Assembly: GCA_024305405.1 (NCBI GenBank) | Contig: JAKNDB010000068.1 | Coordinates: forward strand, 6,563,501 to 6,627,500 | DNA: 64,000 nucleotides | Source of the DNA: Dirofilaria immitis | Lineage: Eukaryota; Nematoda; Chromadorea; Rhabditida; Onchocercidae | Reading direction: 5' to 3' | Part shown: in pieces, positions 1 to 11,757 of the stretch | Position numbering within the stretch: the stretch's first letter is position 1 | Layout: the number at the start of each line of letters is the position of its first letter | Program-made: the position numbers and the translations under genes | Notes under the pieces: generated by a model | What the model saw: the letters and a program-made list of their open reading frames with translations, nothing else | Databases searched by the model: none | Told to the model about the DNA's origin: nothing

Positions 1-282
1 TTATTTTTTTGTATGCAAAAGAATGATTTTTCGAATTAAGAAATCGAAAACTGAAGCAGCTATTCCAATTTTCGTAGAAATCGTAAAAAATGAATATATT
101 AATCGAGGTTAAACATTATGGACTAAATATAATAAAAACAAAAGTATAAAATAAATTTATAGATAAAACTGTGAAATCAATAGCCAGGAATGCAAACAGA
201 AATCCACATGATTTTAATAGGCATAAAATAACATGTAATGTTTCCAAGCCTAATTAAAACGCCATTGTTCAGATAGACTTAC

Positions 283-1417
283 TTTCTGCAAGAGATTCAA
301 AGTAGTAAATCGTTTTCCTTCGGTATTTTCGTTGATAGTGTCATGCTGAGAGGTGTTTTGAAAACCAAAAACCGTGTGTTGGGTATTGGTAATCCTATTG
401 GTTCGTAGCGTAACCATCTAAAAGAAACTTGTTGGAAGATTTTACACATATCAGACAAACCAAATTCCTGAAATAAGACTTTAACAATTGAGATACGCAT
501 TCATCCAATTACAGCATGCACTTATATTACTACTATTACAATGTAAAAGCATCAATGGAATAAGCAAAAAAGAAAGAAAGATAGTCTATTTCTCTTTTAA
601 CTCTATCATTTATTAGAAAGAATTCTGTCGTTTTGCTTACCGTTCATTTGCAATTAACACATATGTCTTTACAAACAATCAATATTTATGCCTATTTCTC
701 TGCTCATATGCCTTCAGAGAACGTGTTTGCCTAACAATTTCGATTAGATTCTTCCAAAGACAAGGCAATAATTCTTTGCGCTTATAATAACGGAAACAAA
801 AAGAATAATAAAACAGAATATATTATTCAATTCTTCAAAATTGACAAAAATAAGAAAAATTTTATCGAATTTCAAATTTTCGATAAATAACAAAGACTGT
901 ACTTAATAATTCTTTTGGAAAAAGAATTGAATTTTATAGGTATTGCCATTATTAATACAATATGCAGATTTATTTTTCACCACAGTGTAACAAATGCTAC
1001 TGCGACTATGTATTTAATAAACTTGGTAGGAATCAAATTCTCACCTTTATTTGCTAAACAAAACAGTTTAAATAGCGCACTCCATACTTGGTTATTGCCA
1101 TGATACATAACCTAACTGCTCATGTGAAAAAAATTATTTTTTAAATTCCTTCTCTTCCTTCAATGAAATTAACTGTCAAATTCGTCTGATGACAAAATTA
1201 TGCAAGGATAGACTAATTTCGTTTTGTGGAAATATTTCAGAATATATTATCAATCTCTTTTCTTTATATGATAAATGTCTGAATTGACAGCGTTACTCTA
1301 AAGTAACGATGATAAATTCAATTGAAACATTAAAAATTGAAGTATGAGCAAGAGCAACAATAATGATATCAAATAAAAATCTCACTGTTTCGGTACCACT
1401 CGACTGGTTCGTCCCAT
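283..1417 (-). CDS. pir-1: RNA 5'-triphosphatase/diphosphatase, DUSP11/PIR-1 family (5' part only)
   Basis: Two minus-strand exons: 1386-1417 (ATG at 1417, 10 codons plus 2 nt, donor GTGAGA) and 283-417 (acceptor TTTTAG, donor GTAAGT). The joined product carries VPKQWLRYEPIGLPIPNTRF, which aligns with the start of the DUSP11 catalytic domain (human IPERWKDYLPVGQRMPGTRF), followed by FKTPL and a segment matching FSPLDLFNKI. Family members remove the gamma and beta phosphates from RNA 5' ends in the nucleus; C. elegans PIR-1 acts with Dicer-related small-RNA pathways. The catalytic HCxxGxxR loop is not in the window; it should lie beyond base 1. Frame is lost in the A run at 313-316 (GGAAAACG on the coding strand); one extra A restores EKRFTTLNLLQK and makes the exon end in phase 0. 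Identification comes from similarity and is fairly sure; exon 1 is short and rests on phase and alignment. Confidence 0.72.
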
Positions 1418-3155
1418 TGTACCCACACAATGAACTCTCGATGAACTGAACTCCTTCTCTAATATCTTAAACCCAGCATGTCATTCCACAAACTTCCAGT
1501 CTTCGTCCAGTTTTAACGTCTTTACCGAACTGCAATAATTGAGGTATGATTGTGAAATATTACATATCTCCTACCTCAAATATGCAATATTGGTATGAAA
1601 ATAAGAGTTGGTCTTTATCCACTCATATGAAAGCAAAGCGAGATTTTTAATAAATTAGGTAAGTGAATACAATAATGTCGCATATCTTCCGGGTAAATGT
1701 TAAATAGTTTCAAACGATTTTTGCTTTATACTTTAATTTATAGCGAGTAAATTGGTCGCTTGTTCCAGGCTTAGAATTGTAGTTGTTAAAGACAACATTT
1801 GTGATTGTTTTCCTTGTATGAGATTTTTCCAACAGCTTTTGGAATAAAGTGAGAAATGCTGTCACAGAATATCTAAATATATCTTTAATACATTGTAGCG
1901 TTAAAATTCTGCTTAATTCCTGTCTTATTAACCATATGCAATTAAAAATATTCTATATCAAACTTTGGCAGACTGCACAACAATCCTGCACACTTTGCAT
2001 TCATTTTATAAAAACAAATTGAAAAAGAAATAGTTGACAAAACACATCTTACCTTTCTTCCTTTCAATCATGAAAAGCGTCTAGATTCGAATTTCCGATG
2101 ATGACAAAGATATCTAAATTTATGGAAACAATCAAAAATTGATCCGTAATTTCTTCATATCATTCGGATGAGAGTTACACATCTAAGCCATCCGTTTGAA
2201 ACTAGGCATTACTTGAAAAAGGAGAATGATTACGAAGAGATAGCGACACAAATGTCAGATATCTCCTAAAACAGTCTATGAGAAGTAACTGAAGAGGGAT
2301 CTCGAAGATCATAACTTTTAAATGAAATTCTTATCCAATGGATTTTACTTTCTATTTTGATCTTTTTTCTTTTCGATTCGATCAGTACAAATCTCTAACT
2401 TGTAAAATATTGCATCATCATCTGTTTTCATCCCTCGAATTTCAATAAAGCAGATTCCAAAAGTAAAAACAAGTCCTTAAGCATTCAATAAAAAATCATT
2501 TCCAAGTCTGAGTAATCCCTTTAAGGTTTATTGATCAAAAATTATAGCATAGGATTGATGTGTCGCGGGATAGTTTGACGGCTGTGCCTTGTAGTACTTC
2601 CGTTTATCTCGAACAACTACACGATTTATTAAAGAGAGTATCCAATTTTTCTTAATAATTTCAACTATTTAAGATCTATTTTGATTGAAACAATGGAATG
2701 AGTTCATATGTCAATAATGTCATTCAGATATAGAAGCAATTGATATATATTGGAATGATTAAAATTGATAATTCCATTCATCAAAGTTTATCAAATATTT
2801 GGTTAGGTTGAAAATGATTCAAAAATGCTCAACTGAAATGAGGAAGGCAATCTTTTAAAACATCTGGAAATACCATATTTATCAACGTTGTTATCCGCAT
2901 CATAATGAAGATGCTAAGATTGTAGTTTGTAAAGAATGATGGGAAGGAAATATATTGACAGAGATTAAAAAAAGTCTCAAAGTGCTGATAGATTTCCTTT
3001 TACTCGTTTCCTTCTTTCTTTTGTTCATCTTCGGCTACAATTCGTTAATTTTTTTAAATTTCCATTTATTCCTAATTTAATTCTTCAATTCTTCTTGATT
3101 AATCTTAAACTTTCTTTTATTTTCCCATTACTAAGCAATAATAACGGGAGAAATT
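1418..3155. other. intergenic region, no gene recognised
   Basis: About 1.7 kb of AT-rich DNA upstream of the PIR-1-like gene and downstream of the small membrane-protein gene that ends at 3156. The open frames here are short and lack splice or family support. The first few hundred bases should hold the promoter of the PIR-1-like gene, but I see no clear motif. Confidence 0.4.
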
Positions 3156-4016
3156 TTAGATGAAACTTAAAAGATTGATTGAATTTAAATAAAAATTACC
3201 GCTTTCATGCTCTTCAGATTTTCGACTTTTTTTTTTTTCTGTTAACTTTCCTTTATTTTCATGATTATATACTATAATATCCGATGGTTGTGTTTGCTTC
3301 GCAGATTTTTCATTTTCACTATTAGCTTTTTCACCTTGATTTTCGTCTTTTGCAAACAATTCTTCCTTTCGAGAACGTTTTTCTTTACTAGAGTGATATA
3401 TCTCAGGTGTCTTTGAGCTAATATTTGATTCGAAATCTTTTTCTCTTTTTTACCATTGAGTTTCTTCACTTCACTTAATTCTCTTTTGTTCGATTTTCCA
3501 CTTTCTTTTAATTTCTAAATATAACCAAATTATTTCTTCTTTTAACTGTTATATTAAATTGAGTAAATTGTCTTTTTATGCTTACACTTAAATGTGAAGG
3601 CATTTCAATATTAGTTTCGCCTTCTCTATTGAATACACTGATTTTGGAATTTTCCATCATGGACACCTGTGTCGGTTCAACAGTTAGTTCTAAAATATGA
3701 TTTTTTGTCTTCAGACGAAGCATCAAAATTTTTAAACGAGTTTAAATAGCTGATATAAAATGAGATATATATATATCAATTATTTTCAAATAAATTTTTA
3801 TAGTCTGGCAACCTGAAGATAATAATAATAATGGTGGGGTGAATAAATTTCAGTATATAGTTTTATTATCTCTTGCTTATCGAATAGATTACAAAATTTG
3901 TCGTGGTATTGACCTTTTCTCTTGGAACAATCGATGACAGCCAAAATGACGATAAAAATAGCAGTGACGATAACATAGGATGGTGCTATGAGTACTCCGT
4001 CCAGCATAGAATACAT
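3156..4016 (-). CDS. small single-pass membrane protein, family not recognised
   Basis: Exon 1 is 3914-4016 (ATG at 4016; 34 codons plus 1 nt, donor GTCAAT). It encodes a short outer segment, one hydrophobic helix at about residues 9-28 (PSYVIVTAIFIVILAVI) and then a Cys followed by SKRK, so the positive-inside rule predicts a cytoplasmic C-terminus. Exon 2 is 3156-3689 (acceptor ATTTTAG) and encodes a hydrophilic, Lys/Glu/Ser-rich tail with the basic patch EKRSRKEE. Two single-base deficits occur in exon 2, near 3510-3514 (AATTAAAAG on the coding strand) and at 3438-3442 (run of five A). Restoring one base at each gives one continuous frame of about 212 residues ending at 3156. The sequence ATTCTTAG just before the ATG would serve as a trans-splice acceptor. 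I do not recognise the protein. The architecture parallels the gene at 6452-7716. Confidence 0.55.
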
Positions 4017-4022
4017 TTTTAT

Positions 4023-6451
4023 CTAAGAATACTAAGTTATATCTCGAGCAATTGTTTAGTATGATAATTCATGCAGTGACTGGATTAAATTATCAGTGAA
4101 ATTAACAGTGCCACTATTTTTCCTATAACTTCTTCAAATTTTCCAAGCTAAATCGATCTCTGATTTTTTAAGAAATATAATTTTGAAGGATTACAAATTT
4201 AAATCTATTACTACACGTTTATATGTAGTATCTCTCTTCCTATATTAAATTAATTTCAATGCTCGAAATTGATTACAGGATAAATATATAGCGTATCTTT
4301 TACAAAATACCGCACACAAGTAAACATAAGAATGAAGTGAAATGACTTTAAAATTTATTGATTTTATAGAATGATCTAAATGATGCAGTGTAATTAAAAG
4401 AATATAGGAATGCTTCTATTTATGTTGCATTATTGATGTGATAATAATATTAATCTGTTGCTTATAAAGGTTGCATAAGTTTGTAATAGACTGATTCATT
4501 TCGTATTTCTTAAAATTTCTGCATGAACGATCCAGCTTATCAATTCTTACTTAGCTATTCACTTTTCTTTGAAATGATAATTCATCTTTAATTTCGTTTA
4601 CACATCTAAAATCCCATTAAAGAACACTAAATGCAATTGATTTGGTAAAATATTTTGAGAAATGAAATTTAAAATTTAGCGACTAAATATTCTTATTTCG
4701 AATTATTTCCTAAACTTCAACGATTGAAATATAAACTTAACGTATGTTGAAAGACATGATATTATTCATTTCGCAACTAACTCGAGAATTGTATCATAAA
4801 TCAAGAAAATTTGTGTCATAAAAAAATGATTCTTTCTGTTGACTGTGTTTTTTTTTCAAACGAATAATATAGAACTAGCTGCCTTTATTAAATAATAAAT
4901 AAAATATGGCTGTTCAAATACATGGGCCAAACCACAAAATCTTTCATTATTGATTAACTCTGTATTTTATCGACCACTTTGACTTCCTGGAAATATGCTC
5001 ATGAAATTCCAGGAAGCAGAAAATCTTTTTGAAGTATTAACATCGCCAACTTTTGAAACAGCATACGCCGGAAAAAAATTCGCGACTATATGCATATTTT
5101 TAAAATCAATTTGATGCATCTGCATTGTTGTCGTGATTGTGAATACATCATCAAATCCATTGCGAAAAAATAGAAAATAATTCAACCAATTCTCTAATTA
5201 TTCATGATAATCGAAATATCACTTCATAACTGTCCAGAACAGTGATGAATTTTATTTGATAATTTAAATCTCGTTGTTTCCAATCGAGAAAAGGAGTTTA
5301 TCAGAATATAGGCTCTACCAACTTTATTTTTCTTTGCTTTGACTTTCGCGTACATTTGCAATCACTTGTTTTATTTTACTCTTGTTAAGCATGTGATTGT
5401 AACTTTAATTAAGAAATAGAAAAATTAGATAATAAAACATTCCTAAATTTTTATAACAAATTTTAGGTAAACATATTAAACCTTAAAAAAAACTGATCTA
5501 TAATTCCTTCATATTTCAAATGAACAAAGATAGAGAGATACTAAACAGAAAATTTTTATTTTTGGAGTTCAAAGTAGATTTAAATTGCAAATGTTTCGGC
5601 ACAATACCGTTCCTCAAGTTTTGATTGATACCTATTTAATTTGAAATGATTAACAAAGCATAAAATTAAAAAATGAAAAATTAATTTTGAAGCTACAACT
5701 ATTAATTGCACTATTGCTTTCTTTTCTCTTTTCCTTTTTTATAATTCGCTTGCACTTTAACCTCATTCATTGTGAATCATCCAAACAGCGAATTATTTGA
5801 AATTGTTTTGATCAAAATTAAAAACTGAGAAATCTGTCAGATATAACTTGTTAGATATGGCAAATTTGGATAAATGAAAATAAAGTTCATCATTCTCGAA
5901 AAAACTGTGATTTTTGAACTTAAATAGTGGAGAAATTGTTTCCATCTAAGTCGTTTCATTTTTTGATGACTAAAGGTTTCATAATTTTCTTATAATTTTG
6001 CTTAGCCGATAATTTGGTGTATTCTGTCAACTTTGCATTCCGAATCAATGAAAGCTTGTCAAGTCAAATTAATTAAAAATTGTTAAAAAATTTCTTAAGG
6101 TTGCTACATCAACATTGACTCGAATCTTATTAAGAGTAAAATAATAGAAAATCTAATCAAATAATCATTTATATTCGTTATAACTTGAAATTACACCAAA
6201 ATTTTCTCTTGGTAGATACCCTTAAATATAAGTTATTTTAAAATTGTGGTGAAAGGTACGAAATTTTATCATAGCAGTAAAAATAATAGGTATTTCGATA
6301 TTATGTCTAAGTGTCTCATAAGTAGATCATAACAAATGATGAAATACGAAGTTTATTATTATTAAAGCTAATGTGAAGTGTATTATTAATAGATATTCAA
6401 TAAGCGAGAATCATTAATTCAAAGTAAACTGTACAATGTTGTTTTCCTTTC
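4023..6451. other. intergenic region with one palindrome cluster
   Basis: About 2.4 kb of AT-rich DNA between two minus-strand membrane-protein genes. A 72-codon minus-strand open frame at 4967-5185 has no ATG start or splice support and is not called. The only structured element I see is the inverted repeat at 4983-5016, listed separately. Confidence 0.4.
4983..5016. repeat. 10-bp perfect inverted repeat made of two STAT-type palindromes
   Basis: CTTCCTGGAA at 4983-4992 pairs with TTCCAGGAAG at 5007-5016 across a 14-base loop. Each arm contains a TTCNNNGAA palindrome (TTCCTGGAA, TTCCAGGAA), the consensus bound by STAT dimers. It lies about 1 kb upstream of the membrane-protein gene starting at 4016. 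Whether it is bound by anything is not known from sequence. Confidence 0.4.
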
Positions 6452-7716
6452 TTAAAAATTATTCATATCTTGTTCACTTCCCACACGTGATTGCTCCTCA
6501 TATTTCTGTATCATTATTGCAACTGATTCCATTAATTTGTATTCGTCGATCATCTCCTTTCTCGACCTCTTTTTATCACAATTTTTATGCTTGGCAAGAA
6601 TCTGAATGCTTCCATTATGACAATTTGGATCATAATGCTCGCTAATCCAATTTCTCTCTTTTATTGATTTGTCATCAATATTTGGTTTGAGTCTGTCTGG
6701 TAATTCTTCATCACCAGAAGCCATCTCAGAGATCCTGTTTGATTTCAACATTACGTGACTTAAATTCAAGTCTTGATTCAGACTCCCACATGATTGCATC
6801 GAAGCAAACGTGCTCGTCATTTGAGTACTCGTGGTGCCGGTTCGCGCCATTGTCATTCGTTCTTCCGAGCTATCGTTGTTCACTAAAAGTGAACTTTTGT
6901 TAAGAAACTTCTGTTACTTTATGGCCCTGGATGTCTCTTCCATAGTTCAATTAAAACATTTTCCATGCCATTTATTTTACCGTAGACTACTTTTACTCTT
7001 TGTAAGATGGGTCAGATTGAGTTATTTTTATGACTTATAAAAACTTTGATCATTTTTTAACGAATTATTCTGAACACAAATATGATGCTGAAATATTTGT
7101 TTATTTTTAATAATAAAAACGATAACAAAATTACCACTAATATCTGAGATATAAGAAGTAAAAGTGGGCAACAATTTAATCTTTTTTGTGGACTGTCATC
7201 GATTCTGGAATAATTGACTTTCTAAAAATAGTTGCAGAGTAATCTTTATTATTACCAACAATTTCAATGAGTTTGTGATTCGTTTATAAATCTTAAATAA
7301 AACATGTCTGATTCAAGAAAATAATGATAATAATTAATAGTAATAATAAATATGATATAGCATGGAATAATTGAAAAAGCAACGACTAATTACAAAACCT
7401 TTGTTTTCAAAGTATTTTTTTTGGTCCGAATTATTGTAATCCAAAGTTAGTCCTTTATGTCGTTTGGACATCGTGGTTGCTTCACCACAGCGGAAATGCT
7501 GATGATATTGGAAAGAATCGTTCAATGGCCATTTTTCCTTCAATACTAAATTTACTTCATAACTAAATTTTGAAAATTTTAATAACTATTTATTAAACCT
7601 TTTCGATTTTTGGAGCTTTGTCTTCTGGCACAGTTTAGAATGCTTGGAAGTGCAATGCTTATTATGCCGCCAATAACTGCCGTAATCGCTAGGAATCCAT
7701 ATTCAGTAATATCCAT
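6452..7716 (-). CDS. small single-pass membrane protein with Ser/Thr-rich cytoplasmic tail, family not recognised
   Basis: Three exons: 7599-7716 (ATG at 7716), 7399-7545 and 6452-6882, with introns of 53 and 516 bases and matching phases (1, 1). The 231-residue product needs no frame repair. Residues about 6-28 form one hydrophobic helix (YGFLAITAVIGGIISIALPSIL), followed by a Cys and the basic stretch ARRQSSKNRK, predicting N-out/C-in topology. The tail is hydrophilic, with a Thr/Ser/Met-rich middle, an acidic patch (SGDEELPD) and a basic patch near the end (KKRSRKE). GTTACAG ends five bases before the ATG (exon edge 7721), as expected of a trans-splice acceptor. The gene is divergent from the plus-strand gene that starts at 7891. 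No known family was recognised; a nematode-specific adaptor or channel accessory protein is possible, but that is speculation. Confidence 0.68.
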
Positions 7717-7890
7717 TCGATCTGTAACTATTCACTTCAAAAAAATGAAAAATCTTCAAACACCAGGCCCCAGAAAGTCAAATCAAAAAAAGGATGGATC
7801 TGCAATGAAAATCATAAGCTGGCTTATTTTAAACAGTGAGAGATTGATCAAACGATTCAAATCATGAGAGGAAAAACGAGAACAATAACA
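7717..7890. promoter_or_regulatory. shared divergent promoter region
   Basis: Only 174 bases separate the start codons of the minus-strand membrane-protein gene (ATG at 7716) and the plus-strand polyQ gene (ATG at 7891). Both 5' ends and any promoter elements must lie here or overlap the opposite gene. No TATA or initiator motif stands out by eye. Confidence 0.5.
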
Positions 7891-9318
7891 ATGTTACCGG
7901 AAGTGCAGCTGTAAGGGATAGAGTAAACAAGCTAAAATGAGTTGCTGTTGTAAAAGAGTATCCTTAAGTATGTTAACTTTTTCTTAAAAATTGCATGACA
8001 CTTTTTTTTCTATTTTCTAAAAAAATCAATTATAAAAGAAATATCATAGAACTCGTTGAATCATTTTATTTTATTATAATCGTAAATAAAGCGGTACTTT
8101 CGAGAAATGCATACAAGTTTAATCAATTTACACAAATAGTAAGTCACTGATATTGATGGAGAGAAATGCCTTCAGAATTTTATTTCATCGTCACTTCATG
8201 GGAACGGTTTTTTCACTTTAAACTTTTTCAGCGCAGATTTTCAGATTTCAAAAATTAGCATGAATTTATGGTTTTCATAAAAAAGTTGATAATATGCTTG
8301 TATTATACTTGAAGTGATCTTTATTCATCATCAATGTATTTCGACCCATATGTTTAAAATAGATTAATCAGTTCATCAAATCAGTGAATTCCAATAACTA
8401 AATTCGAAGTTCTATGTAAATGGTATGAACGAATGAATCCTTCAATTTGCAGGGCATACAAAGGAAATTTTACTGGAAAAGAATTAAATCAATACTTGAA
8501 TATAAACGAAATGATTGACTCAACATTGGATGATAACGGTCATAATTCTGGCAGTAATGACGGAACTGAAAAAAGCGGAAATAAGCAAAATGATGGAACT
8601 ATCCGTTGTATGCCGCGAAAAATTTTTCCATTAGCGAAAGAGAAAATTGAAAATTTGGTTTATCCGAGCATAACTTATCATTATTCGGTCAGCAAAGATG
8701 CACGATACGTATATGTAATCGGTGAAGATCCCATGGAACTACGATCTCAACTTTTCGTATGGGATTTACATCGAGGAATCGCACGACGTTATTCAGTTAT
8801 TAACTTGCCACCTCCCTTACAGATGAAACATCTGTATGAGATCAATTTTTGGAAGGGATATTGGTGTGTTTCACTACTGGATGCTTCCACGTCTACGCAA
8901 TTCGATTCGATCACTCTCAAAAATTGATTCGAATTCGAAAAACTCTCTTTTATCAACTGAGTAATACTTCACACTTCTGGAGTTCTGCAAGAGCCTCCTC
9001 TGAACAGGGCATTATTTTCCTGTCCCAGCATGATCAAATTCGGAATTTCTACGTGGCGCAGATTGGTTTAAATACGCCAGTACGATTCGTCTTTCTCACC
9101 GCACATATGTCTGGCTTACGTTTTTGTGGTCAACCGTGGGTGCACGGTAACTATATGTATTTATTTGAAAGTGCCACAACAATTACTTATTCGGAAATAA
9201 GATATTTAACAGGCCGTTTGGTCCGGGCCAATTTACATACTGGTGAATTGGATGTTGTATATACAAAAGCAGCAGGTATAATTGGGAATAGTCTACCGGC
9301 TGTTCAGCAGCAGCAGCG

Positions 9319-9354
<36 letters not shown>

Positions 9355-10325
9355 GCTACGACAGCAGCTACAACAATATAACGCAACATCACGGGAAGTG
9401 AGAAATGCCATTACGCTTATCAGGCGCGTAAAACATGTGGAACGTGATGGATGGCTATGGATAATAGCAGAGTTTGTAGAACCTCATGATAACCTCAATC
9501 AGGATGCTATTCGCTGTGAGGTATTTACACCTTTATAATTCACTTTCCAGAATTGCTCATATTTGCATATGAGCATCAATTTTTCTCACTACATCATTTT
9601 GACTTTGAAATGTTGGAAGAAAAACGGACAAGCAATTTAAAAATTTTTGCTCGGTAAAGGCAGTGGGGAAGATGCAAGAAAAAACTAAGATTCCACCAGC
9701 AATAACTCACCCACTGAAGAAAATTCTGCTATTTGAAATCTTACGTGTAGACTGTCCTGAATCTTATAAGCATTTGTAGATTCCGATTCCCTTTCTTTCT
9801 GGCACTCATTTTTAATATCTTGACTTCAAGTCTGAGGTTAGCAAATCCTCAGCAATATACTTTTTTTTGTGCGATCCCGGAAGAAATTTTGTAGCTTTCA
9901 TGATTTCCTCTAAGTTTCTAACAATTATTGATTGATATCATGTACCTAATACAAATCTAAAATGAATATTTCAAGCCTGCTTTTTTTTCCGGCTTCATAC
10001 TAGCAACAGTGAGTTCAGAAATTTTTTTACAGGTATGTGTCTTGGAAATGCAGACATTTACGTGGTATCGTCTAAACTGGCTTCCTAGATGTAAATTCGA
10101 TGAACTAACGCTGGATGTCACTTGTCATGGGACAGTAGTTATGCTTCAGAAAAAGATTTTGACTAATCGGACACAAATCGATTCTTTTCTGTTGCTTTCA
10201 GAAATCCAGAAACATTGCTCAAGCAAAGTTTTCGTGCTTTGATTACTCATTTCCCGACTTGGAGAAATTTGGATTGGGAACAAATGCATTCCCTTGGCAT
10301 ACCAACTCATTTGTTCGTTCCTTGA
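7891..10325 (+). CDS. probable beta-propeller-like protein with polyglutamine insert, function unknown
   Basis: Three exons: 7891-7910 (ATG TTA CCG.., six codons plus 2 nt, donor GTAAGG), 8453-9520 (acceptor TTTGCAG, donor GTATTT) and 10033-10325 (acceptor TTTTTACAG). The product is about 460 residues. It has repeating beta-strand-like units such as DARYVYVIG..LFVWDLHRGIARRYSV, EINFWKGYWCVF, HGNYMYLFE..GRLVRANLHTGELDVVY and CEVCVLEMQTFTWYRL, the pattern of kelch/WD-like propeller blades, and ends with an amphipathic stretch LGIPTHLFVP. A Q-rich insert sits mid-protein. Two single-base deficits are inferred: TTT at 8869-8871 and AAA at 10202-10204. Restoring one base in each joins the frames and gives exact codon totals. 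If the tiny first exon is wrong, translation could start at the in-frame ATG at 8511. Blade assignment is by eye; no named family is claimed. Confidence 0.62.
9305..9376 (+). repeat. CAG/CAA tract encoding polyglutamine
   Basis: Within exon 2 of the plus-strand gene. It reads four Gln, Arg, then about thirteen Gln, followed by LRQQLQQ. The core is a (CAA)n run, a microsatellite likely to vary in length between strains. Confidence 0.9.
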
Positions 10326-11757
10326 TAATGGCAAACTTTGCTTCCCATGAATCTATAACAATATAGATGTTTCCATATTTTGGCTAGGTATTTCAGTTCA
10401 AATGCACATACATATAAACTTGACCTCTCTATTAGTCATTTAATTCATAAGGTTAAGTTAAAATTTCGGGTACCGAAAAACAAAATTTTCTCATTTTTCT
10501 CCGAACTTTTTCCTTTCATACATATTCTTCAGAAAGGAGCCCGCAGTCCAACAAAAATAAGTCAGGATTAAATTCATGATACACAAACTACACAATGTAA
10601 AAAATTGCCACAATTTTGTAAACTATTGATTTTGATAATTCTCGCATAGTGAAATAAAGAAAATGTTCAATTCAAAGGGTTACCAATACCTTTCGGTAAT
10701 GGTTACAGCACGCTGATTCCTCCAGTATAGCGCGCGTGCAGTCCTGGACATCTAAGGTCATCACAGACCTTTTAATATTTTAAAACATTTACTATGTTTT
10801 ATACTATCATTAATTTTATTTACTTAATTGAAGCCCGTAAATTCAAAAAACTTAGAACAGAAATTAAATCTAAACCTAGAAACTTAAATTTTTAAAACAA
10901 AAGCGTCAATAAAATAGAGCATAAAAACTATTTTAGACAATTCAGAAGGAATAAGAGAATGCCTGATGAAAGAGCAATACTTTAGGCATTTGGCCACCAA
11001 TTTTTGACACTGAGGCAATAAAATTTATTACAGTTATGAGACAAGAAATAAAAACAGTGGTAGGAAGCGCGAAATTAGACGCTTTTTTTTTAAAATACTT
11101 ATGCCATTGAAAAATACATAGTTTTTAAAAAAAACAAATCGAATGTAGTGTTGGAAAGAAAAACGAATTTCTTTTTTTTTGAAAAACAATGAAAATCATT
11201 TTAAAACAATTTAAAATTTGATAAAAAGAACATAATATTCATTTCATGATCCAAATTTTTAAACGGAAAGTAGTGGAAACTACTTGTAAGTCATAGAAGA
11301 AAGGCCCAAAATATATGATATATTTGTATTTTCATTATCTCAAGAAAGAAATAATTTTTAATCATATAAACAGTGGAAATTCGATTGCGTCAGCATAGCA
11401 ACGATTAACATCGCTAATTAAAATTAACTGGAATTGAAAAATTGTTATTACTTAAAAATAAAACGAATTTCATGAGATAGTAGAAGAGAAATGAAAAACT
11501 ATAAGTGAATTAGATATTAGTCTCAAAAATGGAGTGATACATTTACTGACAAATTTAGAAGAAAGAAAAACATTTAACATATATTATAACAATTTATCGG
11601 AAAATTGTGGTCAGGTAACTGAATATATTAGGAAAAATTAAGTCCCGCTTATTGGCACAGATCGTTATGATACGACGTCACGTTAACAGAAATAAATCAA
11701 CAAATGGATTTAGCAGCTTAATAAAATATAAAACAGCATCAATTAAACGTGGAAGGA
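10326..11757. other. convergent intergenic region (3' flanks of two genes)
   Basis: The plus-strand gene ends at 10325 and the large minus-strand gene ends at 11758, so this 1.4 kb holds both 3' untranslated regions. An AATAAA at 10653-10658 could be the poly(A) signal of the plus-strand gene. No additional coding exon is supported. Confidence 0.45.
10653..10658 (+). terminator. candidate poly(A) signal AATAAA
   Basis: Canonical hexamer 328 bases after the stop codon at 10325. Such hexamers are common by chance in DNA this AT-rich, so the assignment is tentative. Confidence 0.3.

Noticed and set aside
4967..5185. 72-codon minus-strand open frame
   Set aside because: No ATG at its start, no acceptor or donor in phase, no family similarity. 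Its length is expected by chance; the palindrome inside it is the only feature kept.
9183..9392. Minus-strand frame with a long Val/Ala run
   Set aside because: It is the antisense shadow of the CAA/CAG polyglutamine tract.
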